A stretch of 64,000 nt of DNA, taken from Lysinibacillus fusiformis (lineage in GTDB: Bacteria; Bacillota; Bacilli; Bacillales_A; Planococcaceae). Numbering within the stretch: the first letter of the stretch is position 1; each line of letters opens with the position of its first letter. The DNA lies in contig NZ_PDFK01000004.1 of the NCBI RefSeq assembly GCF_002845985.1, positions 186,001 to 250,000 of the forward strand. Direction: 5' to 3'. The translations under genes were made by a program, and so were the position numbers. Of the stretch, positions 7,604 through 16,824 are shown piece after piece. The notes below the pieces were generated by a model, which made no database searches, was not told the DNA's origin, and worked only from the letters and a program-made list of their open reading frames with translations.

Positions 7604-8485
7604 ATGGAGTGGCAACAATTAGAATATTTTGTAACCGTGGCAAAGTTAGAGCATATGACACGAGCTGCTGAAGCATTAGCGATTTCACAACCAGCACTTA
7701 GTCGTTCTATTTCAAAGCTGGAAGAAGAATTAGGTGTACCGCTTTTCGACAGACAAGGGCGCTCAATTATGCTTAACCGATATGGTGAACTGTTTTTATA
7801 TCGTGTACTGCGAATGCGCAAAGAATATGAAAAGGCTGTTTTAGAATTACAAGAGCTTAATAATCCAGAGCTCGGCGATGTATCACTCGGTTTTTTACAT
7901 ACGCTTGGAACGAGTATCGTACCTGACTTGATTCGTGCTTTTCGTCAGAAACACCCCCATATTCGTTTTCATTTCACGCAAAACTACTCTCACTCACAAT
8001 TAAAACAATTATTGGCTGGTGAATTAGATCTTTGCTTATTGGCAGCCATTGATACAGAGCCGCCAGTATGTTGGAAGGAATTATGGCGAGATGAGCTTTT
8101 TATTATGGTACCGATTGATCATCCGCTTGCACATCGTAAAAGCATTAAAATGAAAGAGCTGGAGCATGAAAACTTTGTGCTCATGAAAAAGGGCTATGCA
8201 CTGCGCCGCTCTGCTGATCGATTGTTAAATGCTGCTGGCATAAAGCCTAAAATTTCTTATGAAGGGGACGAAGTATCGACCATTGCTGGTTTTGTAGGTG
8301 CGGGGCTGGGCGTTTCCTTACTTCCAGATGATGAGGATTTAAATCCGAAGAAAATCGTTAAAATCCATGTTGAGGATATGGTATGTGAACGAATTATCGG
8401 CATGGCTTGGATTGACAATCGCTATCTTCCCCCCTCTGCACGCCAATTTAAACAGTTTGTCTTCGATTTTTATGAAAAAAAATAG
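7604..8485 (+). CDS. LysR family transcriptional regulator
   Basis: A 293-aa regulator with the LysR helix-turn-helix at residues 1-60 (LEYFVTVAKLEHMTRAAEALAISQPALSRSISKLEEELG) and a periplasmic-binding-protein-like effector domain from about 90. AAGAGGTG lies 6 nt before the ATG, and TATAAT at 7560-7565 is a likely -10. A dyad GTTAT-N7-ATAAC (7558-7574) overlaps that -10 and may be the autoregulatory site. No divergent target gene is adjacent, since the esterase starts nearly 300 nt away and is also divergent; it is the only local candidate target. Confidence 0.88.
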   Translation: MEWQQLEYFVTVAKLEHMTRAAEALAISQPALSRSISKLEEELGVPLFDRQGRSIMLNRYGELFLYRVLRMRKEYEKAVLELQELNNPELGDVSLGFLHTLGTSIVPDLIRAFRQKHPHIRFHFTQNYSHSQLKQLLAGELDLCLLAAIDTEPPVCWKELWRDELFIMVPIDHPLAHRKSIKMKELEHENFVLMKKGYALRRSADRLLNAAGIKPKISYEGDEVSTIAGFVGAGLGVSLLPDDEDLNPKKIVKIHVEDMVCERIIGMAWIDNRYLPPSARQFKQFVFDFYEKK

Positions 8486-8491
8486 AAAAAG

Positions 8492-8531
8492 AGCGAGTAA
8501 CAACATCACCTCGGTGTCAATGTTACTCGCT
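8492..8531 (+). terminator. terminator after the LysR gene
   Basis: AGCGAGTAACA pairs with TGTTACTCGCT (11 bp), with a further CACC/GGTG stem at the top, followed by TTTATTTTG. Confidence 0.85.
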
Positions 8532-8652
8532 TTATTTTGATTTTTGGTTTGAACATAAAGATTTTTAACGATAACTGTAGAAAAACATGTTAAATTTCTA
8601 ATTACCACTATACAGTCTATTAACCTGTTCATCATACTAAGGAGGTAATAAT

Positions 8653-9237
8653 TTGAATTTATACCTTAACACGATTGGCTTCTTTGTATTTTAATTTACA
8701 TTGCTATTATTTTTCATTTTTGTTAGCAAATTAATCATTTTCTTTTTTAAGCGGAATCATTTCCCTAAAAAAACATTAACAGCATTTGTGGCGGGTTTAG
8801 TCCTGTTTTTTGGCCTATTTATATCTATCCAATACTTTTTTACATTTAGAACTATAGATAAAAAACTGATGCAAAAAGGACCCGAATCTGTATCATCCCC
8901 TTCTGGAAAATACACAGCGAACGCTTATTATGAACCCTATGGTGGTGCAGGTCCAAGTAGTGGTGTCAATGTATGGGTAGAAATTTCAAATAACGAGAAT
9001 CATACAATCAAAACCATCTATTATGCAGCTGCAAAAAGTCAATTTTCAATGGAATGGCTAGACGAGGTTAAATTATCTATTGTTAATCATGAGTCTAAGT
9101 ATACAAATTCAAATAGAAGTATAGAATTAAATGTGGATAAAGAGATTTATCACGAAAATGGTTTGGCTTGTAAAAGTTTGTTAATGAAAGATGAATATGT
9201 AACATGCTATCAACATGAAAGCACTTCGTATAACTAG
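8653..9237 (+). pseudogene. membrane-anchored DUF5412-like protein with an in-frame stop
   Basis: A perfect ribosome site (AAGGAGGT, 8639-8646) sits 6 nt before a TTG at 8653, but codon 14 of that frame is TAA (8692-8694). The same frame then continues open for 178 codons: two hydrophobic segments, then a soluble region with SPSGKYTANAYYEPYGGAG and a WLD motif resembling DUF5412-type proteins. A TTG at 8701 could restart translation but has no ribosome site. I read it as one gene broken by a single nonsense codon; sequencing error or true restart cannot be excluded. Confidence 0.6.
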
Positions 9238-9297
9238 ATAGAGACTTAAATATCCTGTTATGCATAGAACCAACTGCTTCATGAATTTGGAACAATA

Positions 9298-9331
9298 AAA
9301 AAGATCAGGCTTTGCGCTCCTGATCTTTTTT
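9298..9331. terminator. bidirectional terminator
   Basis: AAAAAGATCAGG pairs with CCTGATCTTTTT around a 9-nt loop, with a T-run on both strands, between convergent genes. Confidence 0.85.
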
Positions 9332-9370
9332 ATTGCTCGTTCATTTAGTTGTGTTGTTATTTTCCATACG

Positions 9371-10162
9371 CTAACGTACTTTAACCTGATATGAAAAGAT
9401 GTCCGTTATATCACCTTGAATCTCAAACAATCCTTGCTCGACGAGGGTCCGTAAGCGATACTCTACAAATTCATCCCCGACATAATGATCAATTGCCCCA
9501 AATGTTTGAGCCAAAATATGTGTAGGCATCAGCCATTCTTCCTTGTACTGGATCTGCAACTCTTTTGCACTAGCCATAATGAGTGCATCCAGCGCATCTT
9601 CCTCTACATGCACTAGCTCATTTTTCCACAATCGCAACATACTTGGCTGTTTTTTGATATCTTCCCATTCCTTCGCGAGTTGTTGGCATGCTTGGACAGA
9701 AAATCGTTTGGCCTCAGGGCGAAGCTTCATGAGCATATTGGAGGAAAGTTCCCCTGTATGACGAATACTCATATTAGGCTGCAATCGTTTCAGACCCTCA
9801 GTTGTATCAATTCCATAAACCATACTACATTTATGAATCAACTCACTCATCACATAGCGCAGGCCAATTTGTTCGTGTGTGTTTTGACTATACCAAATCC
9901 ATACATCCAAATCACAAGGTAAACTTGCGATTTTTTTCATCCAGTTCTCATACATATCATCATACAATTGCTGATCTTCATTATCCTTAAAAATATGAGT
10001 GTTTAACCAAGTTTTACGTTCTTCTAAGTGTTGAAGTGGCCCAATTGAGAAATCATCATGGACACTTAAAACCGTTTCATTACGCTGCAAATGATGCTGA
10101 CGAATTGCAAGCTTCAGGGAGCCCTGCGTTGCTAAGCTAAAGGTAATATGTAAAATAGCCAT
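9371..10162 (-). CDS. DUF1835 domain-containing protein
   Basis: A 263-aa cytoplasmic protein. The N-terminal ~120 residues (ILHITFSLATQGSLKLAI, SVHDDFSIGPL, then LDVWIWYSQNTHEQIGLRYVM) match DUF1835, and the C-terminal part looks like the associated DUF3658 region. The start at 10162 follows AGGAGG by 7 nt. Its function is not known; the family is scattered through Bacillaceae. It is 11 nt downstream of the LysE-type gene and probably co-transcribed with it. Confidence 0.8.
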   Translation of the reverse strand: MAILHITFSLATQGSLKLAIRQHHLQRNETVLSVHDDFSIGPLQHLEERKTWLNTHIFKDNEDQQLYDDMYENWMKKIASLPCDLDVWIWYSQNTHEQIGLRYVMSELIHKCSMVYGIDTTEGLKRLQPNMSIRHTGELSSNMLMKLRPEAKRFSVQACQQLAKEWEDIKKQPSMLRLWKNELVHVEEDALDALIMASAKELQIQYKEEWLMPTHILAQTFGAIDHYVGDEFVEYRLRTLVEQGLFEIQGDITDIFSYQVKVR

Positions 10163-10173
10163 GACCATTCCTC

Positions 10174-10797
10174 CTACTGTTTGCTGATGGCAATTTGTAT
10201 CCCGATAAATGTGAAGAGGATACCTTGAATCATATTTAATCGCTTCGCAATTGCAGGTTGACCAATAATGAGTTTTCTGACTTTCCCTGCAAATATACTA
10301 AATAACGAAAATAATACGAGTGCTTGCACTAAAAATACTATACCCAAAATAAGCATTTGAAACGCAACATGTCCCTGTGCGGGATTCACAAACTGTGGTA
10401 ATAACGCTAAGAAAAATAATGATACTTTTGGATTTAAAATATTCATTAAAATTCCTTTTTTATATAATGTAATATAAGCTTGTGTATTTTGTTGCTGTAA
10501 GGTAAATGGATCTCCCTTGGCTCGAAATGATTGCCAAGCTAAATATAATAGATAGGCTGCTCCTGCAAATTTGACAATTGAAAAAATGATTGTGGATTGA
10601 TAAATAATCGCAGATATACCAAGTACTGCTGCACTAATATGGACAAGGAGCCCTGTACATAGACCAAGTGATGTAGCAATACCAGCCTTTTTATCTTGTG
10701 TAATGCTTTGGGCAAGTACAAATAAATTATCTGGCCCTGGCATAATGGTTAAAATAATAGCAGCCCCTAAAAACGCGAATAACGTTGAACTTTCCAA
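10174..10797 (-). CDS. LysE family translocator
   Basis: A 207-aa membrane exporter of the LysE/RhtB superfamily with about six transmembrane segments. The family motif PGPDNLFVLAQSITQDKKAGIATSLGL lies in the first 50 residues, and GILMNILNPKVSLFFLALLPQFV in the middle. These proteins export amino acids or their analogues. I choose the TTG at 10797 because GAAGGG lies 6 nt upstream; an earlier TTG (10815) lacks a ribosome site. It precedes the DUF1835 gene in the same direction. Confidence 0.87.
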   Translation of the reverse strand: MESSTLFAFLGAAIILTIMPGPDNLFVLAQSITQDKKAGIATSLGLCTGLLVHISAAVLGISAIIYQSTIIFSIVKFAGAAYLLYLAWQSFRAKGDPFTLQQQNTQAYITLYKKGILMNILNPKVSLFFLALLPQFVNPAQGHVAFQMLILGIVFLVQALVLFSLFSIFAGKVRKLIIGQPAIAKRLNMIQGILFTFIGIQIAISKQ

Positions 10798-11012
10798 AAC
10801 TTTCCCTTCTTTCAACTTCTTTAAAAAAACTATTTACATTATACTACATGACGTTGTACTCATTAGCTGTAAGTTTATGACTTTATCAAAAATTTTTCAC
10901 AAATTTTCATTTCACAAATTCTGCTCGTTCATGCGATACTTTTCTCCCCTAATCCATTATAATAGTAGAAACTCATGAAAAAATAGATAACTTCCATAAG
11001 AGGTGATTGTTA

Positions 11013-11396
11013 ATGGCAGTAAGTGATATTGTTACGCAGTATGAGGATGAGCATGGACAGATTTACTATAAAATGAAATCACATGACATTGACGTCAAGG
11101 CCGCACAAAACGCAGGTCTCGCTCCAGTGATCACCTATTGGATGGGCGATCAAGAGATTACGGACTCCATTCGAAATTTACGCTTTAGTCCACGTCCCCC
11201 CTCCAGCTATATTCAAGATTACGAAGAATTTCAAGCAATGCTTTATTCGAAAGAGCAACGTGCCATTAACCAGCTTTATGAACAAATGAGTATTAAACCA
11301 AGAAATATGTCAACAGGTAAACAAGTTATTTGGAGTTTTTTTGTCATTGTTTTAGCTATGCTTCCCCTGTTCATTGCCATTTGGTGGTTTAAATAA
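11013..11396 (+). CDS. hypothetical protein with C-terminal membrane anchor
   Basis: A 127-aa protein I do not recognise. Residues 1-100 are polar, rich in Asp, Glu, Gln and Tyr; one transmembrane segment (VIWSFFVIVLAMLPLFIAIWWF) ends the protein, giving a tail-anchored layout with the bulk facing the cytoplasm. AGAGGTG lies 7 nt before the ATG at 11013. It stands alone between the LysE gene (divergent) and the proline T-box. Confidence 0.7.
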   Translation: MAVSDIVTQYEDEHGQIYYKMKSHDIDVKAAQNAGLAPVITYWMGDQEITDSIRNLRFSPRPPSSYIQDYEEFQAMLYSKEQRAINQLYEQMSIKPRNMSTGKQVIWSFFVIVLAMLPLFIAIWWFK

Positions 11397-11476
11397 TCGA
11401 ATAGGTTGCCTCTTTAGCATTTTTGAATCTCTCCTTCTTAATTTATCAAAACTTTCAAGTAATTTCACTATTCAGC

Positions 11477-11505
11477 TTGACAGACTTTAGGAAGTAGTGC
11501 ATTCT
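11477..11505 (+). promoter_or_regulatory. putative sigma-A promoter of the proBA leader
   Basis: TTGACA at 11477-11482 is a consensus -35; 17 nt later CATTCT is a weak -10. The T-box leader begins a few nucleotides downstream. Confidence 0.45.
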
Positions 11506-11514
11506 TTAGTCAAT

Positions 11515-11768
11515 AGTTACCAACTCCATGATGAGAAAACGAACGGAGACTAGTAGTTAGCCACTGCTTGAAAAGAGAGCAATGCCCATCGGCTGTAAGG
11601 CATTGTACAAGGAAGACTGATGAACCTACTTCGTAAAACGTCCTGGCCAAACTAGGCGCAGTCTCTAGCGTTATGAGAAAAGTGGAATGTCGCATGATGT
11701 TCAATGTAGGTGGTACCACGGAAGGCAAGTCTTTTCGTCCTAATTTTTAGGATGAAAAGGCTTTTTTT
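11515..11768 (+). promoter_or_regulatory. proline T-box riboswitch upstream of proBA
   Basis: A T-box leader that senses uncharged tRNA and controls transcription read-through. Stem I shows the AGUAG element (near 11551), the AGAGAGC apical element and the GGCUG apical loop. The specifier region reads GAACCTAC with the codon CCU (Pro) at 11625-11627. The T-box sequence with TGGTACCACG is at 11711-11720, followed by a terminator stem (11731-11741 with 11749-11759) and a T7 run. The specifier agrees with the genes it precedes, proB and proA, so proline starvation should induce them. Confidence 0.93.
11731..11768 (+). terminator. T-box leader terminator
   Basis: CTTTTCGTCCT pairs with AGGATGAAAAG (one G-U pair) and a run of seven T follows. 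It competes with the antiterminator formed by the T-box sequence. Confidence 0.9.
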
Positions 11769-11862
11769 ATCTTGATTCAGCAAAATTTTGGTGTCAAAGA
11801 TGAAACGTCATTGCTCTATTTAACAAAGCAATGACGAACATAAGACAACTGGAGGTAGTGTG

Positions 11863-12981
11863 ATGGAGAGAAAAAGGATTGTTGTGAAGATTGGCAGTAG
11901 CTCTTTAACAAATGTAAAAGGCGAAATCGATAAAGTTCGTTTAATGGATCATGTGCAGGCAATCGCCGAATTAAAGAAGCAGGGTCATGAAGTTTTGCTT
12001 GTATCATCGGGTGCAGTAGCCGCTGGTTTTAAACAACTTGGCTACCCTGCTCGTCCTGTAACGGTAAAAGGAAAACAGGCCGCGGCAGCTGTTGGACAGA
12101 GCTTACTGATCCAAACATACAGTGCCTTATTTAGCATTTACGATATAACGCCTGCTCAAATTTTACTGACACGCACAGATTTTTCTAAAAAAGAATGCTA
12201 TAAAAATGCCTATGCTACTTTCGAGGAATTATTAGAACGTTCCATGCTACCAATTATTAATGAAAACGATACAGTATCTATTAGTGAATTGACATTTGGG
12301 GATAATGATATGCTGTCCGCACTTGTAAGTGGTCTTGTCCATGCAGATCAGCTCATCATTTTAACAGACATCAATGGCTTATATAATGCCAATCCTGCTA
12401 AAAATCCGCAGGCGGAACGTATTGATCGGTTAACAGCTATTACCGATGACATGTTAAGCTTTGCTGATGGTACAGGTTCAAAGGTTGGCACGGGTGGCAT
12501 GGCATCTAAGCTATTGGCAGCCCGAACAGCGCTACGTGCAGGTGTGAAAGTATTTATCGGAACAGGTCAAGGTGCACATAAACTACTTGCTATTTTAGCA
12601 GGCCATGGGGACGGCACCTATGTCGAGCATGATGAACTTGCGATTTTAACAAATCATAAACAGTGGATTGCACTTACGGAAGTTTCTGGTAAAATTTTTA
12701 TAGATAGTGGTGCCGAAAAGGCGTTAATGGACAATGGCAAAAGCTTATTACCCGCTGGCGTATATCGTGTAGAAGGTGATTTTGACAATGGGGATGTTGT
12801 AGAAGTTTATAGTGAACAAGGTTTATTAGGACGTGGCGAAGTACTGTACTCTTCCCTAGAGTTAACTGTAGCAATGGGAAAACGGACGGATACATTGTCG
12901 AAATGCCCTATTGAGGTGATACACAGAGATAAATGGCTGAAAATTCAAACGAATGAGGGAGGAATGACGAATGACAAGTGA
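11863..12981 (+). CDS. proB: glutamate 5-kinase
   Basis: Phosphorylates glutamate to glutamyl 5-phosphate, the first step of proline synthesis. 372 aa, the usual length. The amino-acid-kinase domain starts IVVKIGSSSLTN and contains the SSGAVAAGF and INENDTVS substrate segments and the GTGGMASKL loop; the C-terminal ~90 residues form the PUA domain (KALMDNGKSLLPAGV). GGAGG lies 7 nt before the ATG at 11863; a GTG one codon earlier is less well spaced. It overlaps proA by 11 nt and is governed by the proline T-box, with feedback inhibition by proline expected for the family. Confidence 0.97.
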   Translation: MERKRIVVKIGSSSLTNVKGEIDKVRLMDHVQAIAELKKQGHEVLLVSSGAVAAGFKQLGYPARPVTVKGKQAAAAVGQSLLIQTYSALFSIYDITPAQILLTRTDFSKKECYKNAYATFEELLERSMLPIINENDTVSISELTFGDNDMLSALVSGLVHADQLIILTDINGLYNANPAKNPQAERIDRLTAITDDMLSFADGTGSKVGTGGMASKLLAARTALRAGVKVFIGTGQGAHKLLAILAGHGDGTYVEHDELAILTNHKQWIALTEVSGKIFIDSGAEKALMDNGKSLLPAGVYRVEGDFDNGDVVEVYSEQGLLGRGEVLYSSLELTVAMGKRTDTLSKCPIEVIHRDKWLKIQTNEGGMTNDK

Positions 12982-14221
12982 AATTCAAGGAAAAGGACAA
13001 CGGGCAAAGGCTGCCAGCTACATATTAAATATTAAAACGACCTGTGAAAAGAATGAGGCGCTAACAAAAATTGCAGAACAGTTAATCATTGACCAGCATA
13101 CTATTATGGCTGAAAATGCCAAAGATTTAGCACTGGGTGAGAAACAGAGCTTGCCTGCTTCTACACTAGATCGAATGATGCTCAATGAAGAACGTATAAT
13201 GGCAATGGCCGATGCCATTCATTTACTTGTCTCCCTACAAGATCCAGTAGGCACAGTTATTGAGCAGATTGATAAAGAGAATGGCTTACACATCGAAAAG
13301 CGGATTGTACCACTTGGGGTCATTGGTATGATTTATGAGGCACGCCCAAATGTCACAGTAGATGCAGCGACTCTCTCTCTGAAAACAGGCAATGCCGTCA
13401 TTTTACGTGGCAGCTCCTCAGCTAAATTTTCAAATACCGCCCTAGTGGCAAGTATCCACCGTGCACTTGCTAAAACATCTATTCCTATAGAGGCTGTGCA
13501 ATTAATTGAGGATACAAGTCGTGAAACGGTGAAAGAATTATTTCATTTAAAAGAGTACTTAGATGTATTAATTCCTCGTGGCGGCAAAGCGCTTATTGAT
13601 TTAGTTGTGAAGGAAGCAACTGTCCCTGTACTTGAAACAGGTGCGGGCAACTGTCACATTTACGTGGATCAAATGGCGGATTACATAAAAGCAGAAAAAA
13701 TTTGCCTGAATGCTAAAACGCAGCGCCCTTCTGTTTGCAATGCAGCAGAAAGCTTACTCATTCATCCTATTTGGTTTAAGTCTCATGGTATGCAACTGTT
13801 AACAGCACTACATGACGCAGGTGTGACCATCATCGGTGATGAACAAGTATGTCAGCTATTTGAGGCTGCTCTTCCAGCTACGGAGGAAGACTATGCGATG
13901 GAATATCTTGATTTAACAATAAGTGTTAAATTGGTGGAAAATGTCTATGAAGCAATTGAGCATATTCATCGCTTTGGCACACATCATTCTGAAGCGATCA
14001 TTACAGAAGATCAATTGGTCGCAGAAACATTTTTAAATAATGTCGATGCAGCGGCTGTTTATCATAATGCCTCTACCCGCTTCACGGATGGCTTTGAATT
14101 TGGCTATGGTGCAGAAATTGGCATTAGTACGCAAAAACTACATGCTCGTGGGCCAATGGGCTTGCCAGCGTTAACCTCAACTAAATATTTCATATATGGC
14201 AACGGCCAAATTCGTGAATAA
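12971..14221 (+). CDS. proA: glutamate-5-semialdehyde dehydrogenase (gamma-glutamyl phosphate reductase)
   Basis: Reduces glutamyl 5-phosphate with NADPH to glutamate 5-semialdehyde, which cyclises on the way to proline. 416 aa, full length. The catalytic cysteine is in the NAKTQRPSVCNAAE segment, and VIGMIYEARPNVTVD and VILRGSSSAKFSN are family hallmarks. It overlaps the end of proB by 11 nt with GGGAGG upstream, so the two are translationally coupled and both under the T-box. A pyrroline-5-carboxylate reductase gene is not in the window. Confidence 0.97.
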   Translation: MTSEIQGKGQRAKAASYILNIKTTCEKNEALTKIAEQLIIDQHTIMAENAKDLALGEKQSLPASTLDRMMLNEERIMAMADAIHLLVSLQDPVGTVIEQIDKENGLHIEKRIVPLGVIGMIYEARPNVTVDAATLSLKTGNAVILRGSSSAKFSNTALVASIHRALAKTSIPIEAVQLIEDTSRETVKELFHLKEYLDVLIPRGGKALIDLVVKEATVPVLETGAGNCHIYVDQMADYIKAEKICLNAKTQRPSVCNAAESLLIHPIWFKSHGMQLLTALHDAGVTIIGDEQVCQLFEAALPATEEDYAMEYLDLTISVKLVENVYEAIEHIHRFGTHHSEAIITEDQLVAETFLNNVDAAAVYHNASTRFTDGFEFGYGAEIGISTQKLHARGPMGLPALTSTKYFIYGNGQIRE

Positions 14222-14284
14222 AAGAAAGCCGCGCGTTACTTATTTGCTTTAATAATTTTACAAAAAATAGAAAGAAGGTGTCGT

Positions 14285-15172
14285 ATGAACATCTCCGCAA
14301 TGATTAAACTAACCGTCTCCATGGCACTGTTTGGTTCCATAGGCTTTTTTACGGTTCATACTGGTGTTCCTGCTACAGAGCTTGTCTTTGTTCGATGCAT
14401 TTGTGCCACCCTCTTTCTAGGAGGAATGTGGCTTATTACAGGGGGTCATAAATCAGAGGTTTGGGATAAGAAGGAAATTCTCCAAACAATTATTTGTGGC
14501 GTCTTTATCGTTTTAAACTGGGTATTTTTATTTAAAGCCTTTGAAGAAATGTCGATTTCGATTGCCATTTCCATCTATAATTTAGCCCCTATTTTTGTCT
14601 TAATTTTAGGCGCTATCTTTTTAAAGGAAAAAATGACCATTCAAGCACTTGTAGCAACCATCACTTGCTTTATTGGTAGTATTTTCATCATTGGTCTCCA
14701 TAACTTTGTGTCTTTCTCAGAGTTTATGCAATCTGGTTTTGTGTGGGCATTACTGTCAGCGGTCTTTTATGCCCTCACCATGCTAACAAGCAAAACCATT
14801 ACGAAGCTTAGCTCCTATGCGTTAACCTATATTCAAACAACGGTTGGTATCGTCATACTACTGCCTTTCATCGACTTCTCCTTGTTTGAGGGATTAACCA
14901 CTTCCAATTGGTTTTATATTTTGGGCACAGGCTTTATTCATACAGGATTTGTTTACTATTTATTTTTTGATAGTATTCGCAACCTTACAACCATTCTTGT
15001 ATCCGTATTAGTGTTCGTTGACCCTGTTGTCGCGATTTTACTGGATATGCTGTTGCTTGATTTTATGCCAAGCATTATGCAAACGTTAGGTATCCTGCTT
15101 ATTTTCGGAGGTATTTTCTATACAGTTTACATTCCGAAGAAAAAGCGGCTGCCACAGGAGGCATCCTCATGA
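14285..15172 (+). CDS. EamA/DMT family transporter
   Basis: A 295-aa drug/metabolite transporter with ten predicted transmembrane helices in two EamA repeats (repeat 1 about residues 5-135, repeat 2 about 150-285). The basic C-terminus (IPKKKRLPQ) is typical. A weak GAAGG site precedes the ATG. The stop overlaps the start of the downstream sugar kinase (ATGA), so the two are translated together, suggesting a transported metabolite or sugar that the kinase may use. It starts 63 nt after proA without a visible terminator and may be read through from the T-box transcript. Confidence 0.85.
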   Translation: MNISAMIKLTVSMALFGSIGFFTVHTGVPATELVFVRCICATLFLGGMWLITGGHKSEVWDKKEILQTIICGVFIVLNWVFLFKAFEEMSISIAISIYNLAPIFVLILGAIFLKEKMTIQALVATITCFIGSIFIIGLHNFVSFSEFMQSGFVWALLSAVFYALTMLTSKTITKLSSYALTYIQTTVGIVILLPFIDFSLFEGLTTSNWFYILGTGFIHTGFVYYLFFDSIRNLTTILVSVLVFVDPVVAILLDMLLLDFMPSIMQTLGILLIFGGIFYTVYIPKKKRLPQEASS

Positions 15173-16131
15173 GCAAGCTCTTTACTATAGGGGAATTACT
15201 AATTGATTTTACGCCAACAGAGCAGCATGGCTCCCTTGCCGATATCGAGCACTTTACTAAACATGCGGGTGGTGCACCTGCAAATGTAGCAGCGGTCTGT
15301 GCAAAGCTGGGTCAGCAGGCAGCTCTTCTAACACAGGTCGGTCAGGATGCCTTTGGCGATTTCCTAATAAAAACGTTACAGCAAACAGGTGTAGACACGC
15401 AGTACATTCGCCAAACAGCTGATGGAGAAACAAGTCTTGCTTTTGTCTCATTAAATGGTCACGGTGAGCGTGATTTTCAATTTTATCGCCGACATGCTGC
15501 GGACTTATTGTACAAGCAAGACTATCTCCCCTTACAATTACTCACTGCACAAGATATCGTTCATTTTTGCTCTGTTAATCTTGTGGAAAGCCCTATGAAG
15601 CAAGCACATCTTGCTTTTATTGAACAGGCACATCAAGCAGGTAGTCTTGTTTCCTTTGATCCGAATGTGCGCTTACCTTTATGGCAGGATGAGACTGCGT
15701 GTCGGGCAACCATCCTCGCCTTTCTACCTAAAGCACATATTGTGAAGCTTTCAGAGGAGGAGCTATTGTTTTTAACAGCAGTAGAGGAGGAACAGGCGGC
15801 CGTCCAAGCATTATTTCAGGGGCATGTAGCCGTCATCATCATTACACATGGCGCTGCTGGGGCTACTTTATATACGAAAAAGCTTCATGTAAAGGCTCCT
15901 GCTAAGGAGGTACAAACTGTCGATACGACAGGGGCTGGAGATGCATTTATTGGGGCAGTTTTAAGTAAATTCCTTCAACATCAACTAGCAGTAGCTGATG
16001 TTGAAGCCTATTGCGAACAGCATGCGATGTCCCTGCTCACTTTTGCAAACCGTTATGCAGGGATTTCGACAACGAAGCATGGGGCCATTCCCTCTTATCC
16101 CGTATTGCCATTGGAAATAAATCAAGATTAA
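15169..16131 (+). CDS. PfkB family carbohydrate kinase (fructokinase-like)
   Basis: A 320-aa ribokinase-fold kinase. The N-terminal signature GGAPANVAAVCAKLG and the C-terminal DTTGAGDAFIGA, with the catalytic Asp, are both present, as is the FDPNVRLPLW segment of fructokinase/2-keto-3-deoxygluconate-kinase types. It probably phosphorylates a hexose or ketohexose such as fructose. It shares ATGA with the upstream EamA transporter, with GGAGG just before the start. Substrate specificity is inferred from family resemblance only. Confidence 0.88.
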   Translation: MSKLFTIGELLIDFTPTEQHGSLADIEHFTKHAGGAPANVAAVCAKLGQQAALLTQVGQDAFGDFLIKTLQQTGVDTQYIRQTADGETSLAFVSLNGHGERDFQFYRRHAADLLYKQDYLPLQLLTAQDIVHFCSVNLVESPMKQAHLAFIEQAHQAGSLVSFDPNVRLPLWQDETACRATILAFLPKAHIVKLSEEELLFLTAVEEEQAAVQALFQGHVAVIIITHGAAGATLYTKKLHVKAPAKEVQTVDTTGAGDAFIGAVLSKFLQHQLAVADVEAYCEQHAMSLLTFANRYAGISTTKHGAIPSYPVLPLEINQD

Positions 16132-16194
16132 CGCGAAACTTCTTGTCCTTATGTTTCGTATGTACTAGTGACAGAGTAATAAAGGAGGACATAC

Positions 16195-16584
16195 ATGGAG
16201 CCGATCACAAAAAGACGAACAGCAGCATTTTTAATCGATACAGCGATATCAACCGCAGTCACGTTGGGTGTTGAATATTTCCTACGAAAAAAAGTGAAAA
16301 ACGAAGTCGTTCATGCGCTCGTTACGCCAACAGCCGTGCTATGGGCACTAGAATATGCACAGCTCCGTCAAAATGGACAAACCATTGGCTACAAAGCAAT
16401 GAAACTGGCACTCGAAAATGAAGATGGCCATCCACTATCAGACGGTCAAATAATTAAACGAATGGCTTATCGAGACACCCTCAGTACGTTTGATTATCTA
16501 AAAAATCGCCAGACCTTTGAGCAACAGCATGGACAACGTCTACCTCATGACAATTTCGCAGGTACGATTGTCAAAGAAAAATAA
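16195..16584 (+). CDS. RDD family membrane protein
   Basis: A 129-aa protein with the RDD pattern: RRTAAFLIDTAIS near the N-terminus with the conserved Arg and Asp, the middle GQTIGYKAMKL and the GQIIKRMAYRDT region. Two hydrophobic segments near residues 10-28 and 42-58 are predicted to span the membrane; the family role is unclear and may be transport-related. AAAGGAGG lies 7 nt before the ATG. It starts 63 nt after the kinase gene in the same direction. Confidence 0.82.
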   Translation: MEPITKRRTAAFLIDTAISTAVTLGVEYFLRKKVKNEVVHALVTPTAVLWALEYAQLRQNGQTIGYKAMKLALENEDGHPLSDGQIIKRMAYRDTLSTFDYLKNRQTFEQQHGQRLPHDNFAGTIVKEK

Positions 16585-16654
16585 TTGAAAGCTGCCCAAC
16601 TTTCTTTATGAAGGTAGTTTTTAATTGAAACTAGAATCCGTCGTGCAAAAAAAT

Positions 16655-16684
16655 GGCTCCCCTTAGCTAAGGAGGAGCCTTTTC
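16655..16684. terminator. terminator between the RDD gene and the GNAT gene
   Basis: GGCTCC pairs with GGAGCC around an inner palindrome CCTTAGCTAAGG, followed by TTTTCT on the plus strand and preceded by an A-run (T on the minus strand). The 16585-16824 gap otherwise shows no gene. Confidence 0.75.
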
Positions 16685-16824
16685 TAATGGCAGCTAAACA
16701 TAAGTAGTGCCATTGAATTGTATACTTTATCGAAAACAGATCTTCCGCCTTCTCTCTGCAAACGAATACTAAGTGACAAAATCTAGCACTAATGAGAAGG
16801 TTATTGAAAAGACGATTTCGTCCA

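Noticed and set aside
11510-11728. 72-codon minus-strand frame
   Set aside because: It is the antisense of the proline T-box leader.
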